A stretch of 45,281 bases of DNA from Firmicutes bacterium UBA5010. Lineage in GTDB: Bacteria; Bacillota; Clostridia; Tissierellales; Sedimentibacteraceae. The notes beneath the pieces were generated by a model. The model saw nothing but the letters and a program-made list of their open reading frames with translations. It made no database searches and was not told where the DNA came from. A program made the translations under genes and the position numbers. The stretch lies in NCBI GenBank assembly GCA_002396645.1, contig DGYI01000012.1, forward strand, positions 20,816-66,096, written 5' to 3'. This document shows, piece after piece, positions 41,837-45,281 of the stretch (positions within the stretch are counted from its first letter, which is position 1; each line of letters opens with the position of its first letter).

Positions 41837-41856
41837 AAGGGGGACTGCTCCCCCTT
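41837..41856 (+). terminator. Intercistronic hairpin after tetR
   Basis: AAGGGGGA and TCCCCCTT pair around CTGC, 9 bases after the tetR stop, followed by AAATTTT. The U-run is short, so partial termination (attenuation between regulator and transporter genes) is more likely than a complete stop. Confidence 0.55.
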
Positions 41857-41870
41857 AAATTTTGACATCG

Positions 41871-41888
41871 AGTTAGCATTGCCTAACT
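41871..41888. promoter_or_regulatory. Inverted repeat resembling a DtxR/IdeR-type iron box
   Basis: AGTTAG-N6-CTAACT, read on the other strand as TTAGTTAGGCAATGCTAACT, resembles the DtxR consensus TTAGGTTAGCCTAACCTAA. It ends five bases before the GGAGGT of the ECF S-component gene. TTGACA at 41862-41867 is just upstream, but a matching -10 at normal spacing is not seen. Iron regulation is a guess from similarity. Confidence 0.35.
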
Positions 41889-41907
41889 AAAATGGAGGTA
41901 AAAAAAT

Positions 41908-42495
41908 ATGCAAACAAAAAAAACTGAAAAAATGAATGTACGTGATTATATTACGACGGCAATTATGATTGTGCTGATCTTTGTCGTCTTTGTTCTGGTT
42001 GGTGCACCAATTGGCATGACGGTAATCGGAAACATCTTTCCCTTTGCTGTGTGCAGTATCTTATGGGGTACAATTTTTCTTTTGCTCTATACCAAGGTAA
42101 ATAAAAAGGGGGTTGTTCTTTTAGTAGGATTGATACTCGCAACACTGCAGCTTGCTAATTTTTGGGCGATTGCCGTTGTTATAGCTCTTGGGGCAATAAT
42201 AGCAGAATTTTTTTGGAGGAAATTTGATCGCCATAAATTCTCTACAATGCTTATTTGCTTTACAACACAAATTATATTCTGGTATCTTGGAATGTTCCTT
42301 CCGCTGATTTTTATGAAGGACATGTATATTGCCGCTTTACCGGCATACGAGCACCTATATTCGAGTGTATTCGATATGATTATCGGACCTATGTTCTTTG
42401 TGGGATTTGCAGCTACTGTTGTTGGTTGTATTCTTGGCTCCTTTCTGGGAAAAGTACTGCTTAAAAAACACTTTATTAAAGCGGGGATTGTTTAA
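41908..42495 (+). CDS. ECF transporter S component, MptD/Trep_Strep family
   Basis: This substrate-binding membrane protein of an energy-coupling-factor importer has 195 residues and five or six helices, with PIGMTVIGNIFPFAVCSILWG in the first half and VGFAATVVGCILGSFLGKVL near the C-terminus, the outline of the MptD-like (Trep_Strep) family. GGAGGT is seven bases before ATG 41908. It is followed directly by T and A components, so the importer is of the dedicated (group I) type. The substrate is unknown; the family occurs in siderophore- and metal-linked clusters of Firmicutes. Confidence 0.85.
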   Translation: MQTKKTEKMNVRDYITTAIMIVLIFVVFVLVGAPIGMTVIGNIFPFAVCSILWGTIFLLLYTKVNKKGVVLLVGLILATLQLANFWAIAVVIALGAIIAEFFWRKFDRHKFSTMLICFTTQIIFWYLGMFLPLIFMKDMYIAALPAYEHLYSSVFDMIIGPMFFVGFAATVVGCILGSFLGKVLLKKHFIKAGIV

Positions 42496-42497
42496 GT

Positions 42498-43232
42498 ATG
42501 GGCACTGATAAAAAACAAGAATATTCTTTTTCTGAGCTTGATCCTCGCATGAAGATGGTTTTAGTGATGGTTTTCACAACAGCCACTTATTTATCCTCTG
42601 ATATGAATGTATTGATATGGAATTATACCTTGATTATATTGCTGCATCTACTGAGAAAGCTCTGGAAAAGTGCATTGAAGATAAGTCTTCTATTTGCATC
42701 TTTCATCTTGATGGAATATTTATTTGTACTTATCCCCCTCAAAGGAATAAGTTCCGCTTTGGGAATGATAATATTTTTCCTGCAACGCATGTCTGTTTTC
42801 TTTGTGATGGGAGCATGGATGTCCACAAATCTTAGAATCAGTGATTTCGTTACATCCATGCAAAACATGCATCTTCCAAAAGGAATAATTATTACGCTTG
42901 CGGTTGTATTTCGTTACATGCCTACATTAAGAGAAGAATTCCGTTATATCACAAACACTATGAAGCTTCGCGGTGTTGGGGTAAATATGAAAAACATTCT
43001 TTTTCATCCTCTTAAAACCAGTGAATATGCAATTGTTCCACTGATTATCCGCAGTATAACCATTGCAGACGAGCTTGCGGCATCTGCTATGACCAGAGGA
43101 CTGGATTTAGAGACAGAGCGCACTTCCTATCGCTTTGTTCGCCTTATCGGATGGGATATTTTATATACGCTTTTAATAATTACTACTGTGGCCGGAGGAC
43201 TTACAGTAAATTCGATTTTACAAAGGGGGTGA
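42498..43232 (+). CDS. ECF transporter transmembrane component T
   Basis: EcfT couples ATP hydrolysis by the A component to toppling of the S component. 244 residues: LDPRMKMVLVMVFTTATYL at the N-terminus, several membrane helices, and the coupling-helix signatures seen as AVVFRYMPTLREEFRYI and ASAMTRGLDLETERTSYRF (A-R-G motif). It starts two bases after the S-component stop with no clear Shine-Dalgarno, so translation is coupled. Confidence 0.92.
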   Translation: MGTDKKQEYSFSELDPRMKMVLVMVFTTATYLSSDMNVLIWNYTLIILLHLLRKLWKSALKISLLFASFILMEYLFVLIPLKGISSALGMIIFFLQRMSVFFVMGAWMSTNLRISDFVTSMQNMHLPKGIIITLAVVFRYMPTLREEFRYITNTMKLRGVGVNMKNILFHPLKTSEYAIVPLIIRSITIADELAASAMTRGLDLETERTSYRFVRLIGWDILYTLLIITTVAGGLTVNSILQRG

Positions 43233-43238
43233 GCCAAA

Positions 43239-44714
43239 TTGATACGGATTCAAAATGTAAGTTTTCGATATGCCGCGTGTGAAACAGATGCTTTACACGA
43301 TATAAATCTTCATATTCATAAAGGAGAATTTGTTGTGCTTTTGGGTAATTCAGGCTGCGGTAAGACAAGCATTACACGACTCATAAACCGACTGGTTCCC
43401 GAGTTTTTCGACGGAGATCTGAGGGGAAAGGTTATAGTTAATGGCATTAACACCGCCGAACAAAGCATTCAAGATTTGGTGGGAATGGTAGGTTCAGTAT
43501 TCCAAGACCCTCGCTCACAGTTTTTTACAACAGATACAACGGCAGAAATTGCTTTTTCCTGTGAAAATATCGGACTGCCGCGTGAAGAATTGCGCATTAG
43601 GATCGAAAAAGCAGCTAATAATCTGAAGATTACAAAATTGTTGGACAGAAGTATTTTCAAACTTTCAAGCGGAGAAAAACAGGCAGTTGCGGTAGCTTCT
43701 GTATATGCACTTTCTCCAAAGATTCTCGTGTTGGATGAACCATCGGCTAATCTGGATGCTACAGCAACCATACATTTGATGAATATTCTTCACGATTTAA
43801 AAAAGCAAGGTTATACCATTATTGTCTCTGAACACCGTATTCATTATCTAAGGGAGATTGCCGATCGTGCAATCCTGATTGAGAACGGGCGGATTGTAAA
43901 AGAATTGAGCGGTAAAGAATTCAAAATAATGTCCAACGAGTCAGCAAATGACATGGGGCTTAGAAGTATTCACTTAACTAAAGTACATACAGCAAAAATT
44001 TCAGTTTTACAAAAAAATGAAGGATTAAGGCTAAATAAGCTATCCTTTCGCTATGGAAAAGAAAATGAACCTCTAAAAGACATATCCTTTTGTGCTAATA
44101 AAGGGTCAATTATTGGAATAATCGGCAATAATGGTGTTGGAAAAAGTACGCTTTTAGAAATCGTCTGCGGATTAAAAAAAATAAAGTCAGGAAAGATTTT
44201 TTTGAACGGTTCTCCTGTATCGGCAAAAGAAAGGATAAAAAGAAGCTATCTTGTTATGCAAGACAGTGATTATCAATTGTTCACAGAGAGCGTGGAAAAA
44301 GAGCTGTATCCGGGCATTAAATCCAATAGCCGACTGCCGGAAAAAGGAAATAAGCTACTGGAGCGTATGGGATTGGCAGAACTCGCAGCACGACATCCTG
44401 CGTCTCTTTCCGGTGGGCAAAAGCAGCGGCTTTGTATTGCTGTTTCCTGCATGAAGGGTGCAGATCTTATCTGCCTTGATGAACCGACCAGTGGTCTGGA
44501 TTATAGGAGTATGAATAGCGTATCCGCTCTATTGCATGAGCTTGCTGATGAAGAGAAAACGGTTTTGCTTACATCTCACGACTATGAATTTCTGATAACA
44601 ACTTGTACTCATATTTGTCATCTGAAAGATGGTACTATCCAACAGTTTTTTGATGTAAATGAACAGAGTGTACATAAAATCTATGATATTTTAAATCAAA
44701 AGGAGGATAACTAA
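43239..44714 (+). CDS. ECF transporter duplicated ATPase component, TTG start
   Basis: Two ABC ATPase domains are fused in one 491-residue chain. Domain 1: Walker A GNSGCGKTS (about residue 37), signature LSSGEKQ, Walker B KILVLDEPSANLD. Domain 2: Walker A GNNGVGKST (about 292), signature LSGGQKQ, Walker B LICLDEPTSGLD. Both sites therefore look competent. The start is TTG 43239-43241, eight bases after GGGGGTGA, six bases after the EcfT stop. Its TAA overlaps the next ATG by one base. A fused A component replaces separate EcfA1 and EcfA2. Confidence 0.93.
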   Translation: MIRIQNVSFRYAACETDALHDINLHIHKGEFVVLLGNSGCGKTSITRLINRLVPEFFDGDLRGKVIVNGINTAEQSIQDLVGMVGSVFQDPRSQFFTTDTTAEIAFSCENIGLPREELRIRIEKAANNLKITKLLDRSIFKLSSGEKQAVAVASVYALSPKILVLDEPSANLDATATIHLMNILHDLKKQGYTIIVSEHRIHYLREIADRAILIENGRIVKELSGKEFKIMSNESANDMGLRSIHLTKVHTAKISVLQKNEGLRLNKLSFRYGKENEPLKDISFCANKGSIIGIIGNNGVGKSTLLEIVCGLKKIKSGKIFLNGSPVSAKERIKRSYLVMQDSDYQLFTESVEKELYPGIKSNSRLPEKGNKLLERMGLAELAARHPASLSGGQKQRLCIAVSCMKGADLICLDEPTSGLDYRSMNSVSALLHELADEEKTVLLTSHDYEFLITTCTHICHLKDGTIQQFFDVNEQSVHKIYDILNQKEDN

Positions 44715-45281
44715 TGAAAAAAAACGGCGTTATGACAAGTATTCTGTCTTATGCAAAGCCATGTAAGGTTAAGCTTCTGCTTTCTATTCTTTGCGCGCTC
44801 ATCTCTGTGGCTGGAAGCATAGTTCCTTTTATATCGGCTTATCATATTATTGTACTGTTTTTTGATAATTCTGCTACAGTCGATGCAATTATTCACTGGA
44901 GCCTGATATGTGTTTTAGGATTTCTGATTAAGGTAGTGTTCCATGCTATATCCACCACCTTGTCTCATATATCTGCCTATACAATTCTTGAAATTATGCG
45001 TAAAAAAATCGCAGATAAACTGCTAATGGCTCCACTCGGTGTTACTCAGGGGCTGTCTGCCGGCAAGGTAAAAAGCATCGTAGTCGACCAGGTTGAAACG
45101 ATAGAAATACCTCTGGCACATGTGATTCCGGAAGGAGCAGCAGCCCTTATTCTGCCGATTGCAGTGTTTGTATATCTGTGCATGATTGATTTTCGGCTTG
45201 CTCTTGCATCTCTTATTACAATTCCTCTTGCCATGATTCCTTATGGTATCATGCTTGGCAGCTACAATAAGACCTATGCAA
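44714..45281 (+). CDS. ABC exporter-fold transporter, N-terminal part (runs off the window)
   Basis: 189 codons of an open frame from ATG 44714 (TAATG overlap with the preceding gene; AGGAGG 8 bases upstream). The visible part is a type-I exporter membrane domain: helices LLLSILCALISVAGSIVPF and ALILPIAVFVYLCMID, and the coupling stretch GLSAGKVKSIVVDQVETIEI. The ATPase domain should follow beyond the end. Genes of this kind next to TetR-ECF sets resemble the YbtP/YbtQ-type importers with exporter fold that take up siderophores; this is inferred. Confidence 0.85.
   Translation, partial: MKKNGVMTSILSYAKPCKVKLLLSILCALISVAGSIVPFISAYHIIVLFFDNSATVDAIIHWSLICVLGFLIKVVFHAISTTLSHISAYTILEIMRKKIADKLLMAPLGVTQGLSAGKVKSIVVDQVETIEIPLAHVIPEGAAALILPIAVFVYLCMIDFRLALASLITIPLAMIPYGIMLGSYNKTYA

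Noticed and set aside
1..45281. CRISPR arrays, tRNA/rRNA genes, insertion sequences, prophage genes
   Set aside because: No regularly spaced repeats, no transposase, integrase or phage-type ORFs and no recognisable tRNA cloverleaf were seen on either strand. A tRNA scan was not run.

Overview
The window reads as chromosomal DNA of an anaerobic, low-GC, Gram-positive (Clostridia/Tissierellia-type) bacterium that lives by amino-acid (Stickland) fermentation. The reasons are a complete glycine reductase operon with two in-frame UGA (selenocysteine) codons, an Rnf ion-pumping complex, [4Fe-4S]-rich redox proteins, SpoIVFA/SpoIVFB-type proteins that point to an endospore-former lineage, and strong AT bias. 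The genus cannot be fixed from sequence reading alone. No tRNA, rRNA, CRISPR array, transposase or phage gene was seen.

Layout. (1) 1-7778, minus strand: grdX-grdE-grdB-trxB-trxA-grdA-grdC-grdD. It is driven by a TTGCAA-N17-TATAAT promoter and preceded by a tandem glycine riboswitch whose second aptamer shares a strand with an intrinsic terminator. This is a clear ON-switch architecture: glycine should permit transcription of the genes that reduce glycine to acetyl phosphate. (2) 7877-19997, minus strand: a long run reading DUF4321-radC-mreB-mreC-mreD-PBP2-(degenerate MinD)-spoIVFA-spoIVFB-queG-nth-ogt-trmL, i.e. cell shape, sporulation proteolysis, DNA repair and tRNA modification. Several gaps in this run hold palindromes. 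(3) 20017-29042, minus strand: a six-gene putative redox-sensing set (DRTGG, anti-sigma-like ATPase, hydrogenase-like Fe-S protein with an altered active site, DRTGG, PHP, GHKL ATPase) running directly into rnfCDGEAB.

(4) 29158-37761: short, mostly single-gene units. These are a MATE pump with a perfect-looking promoter and operator, a peroxiredoxin with a duplicated N-terminal motif, an XRE-TPR regulator behind a 129-bp element bounded by 14-bp perfect inverted repeats, an MFS transporter with a 5' hairpin, a bPH / DUF3887 lipoprotein / YhfC protease trio, and a membrane diguanylate cyclase. (5) 37883-40955, minus strand: accessory genes (CDP-alcohol phosphatidyltransferase, GyrI-like protein, a decayed Nudix gene, a nucleotidyltransferase-fold protein, a phosphotransferase). 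(6) 41140-45281, plus strand: TetR regulator, ECF transporter S-T-A genes and the start of an ABC exporter-fold gene. An inverted repeat resembling a DtxR-type iron box lies ahead of the ECF genes, so metal or siderophore uptake is a reasonable guess.

How it fits together: glycine reductase takes electrons through TrxB/TrxA and makes acetyl phosphate and hence ATP, while Rnf couples reduced ferredoxin to NAD+ reduction and ion export. The hydrogenase-like/anti-sigma/DRTGG set beside rnf is the part least explained by known biology and the best candidate for a poorly described system.
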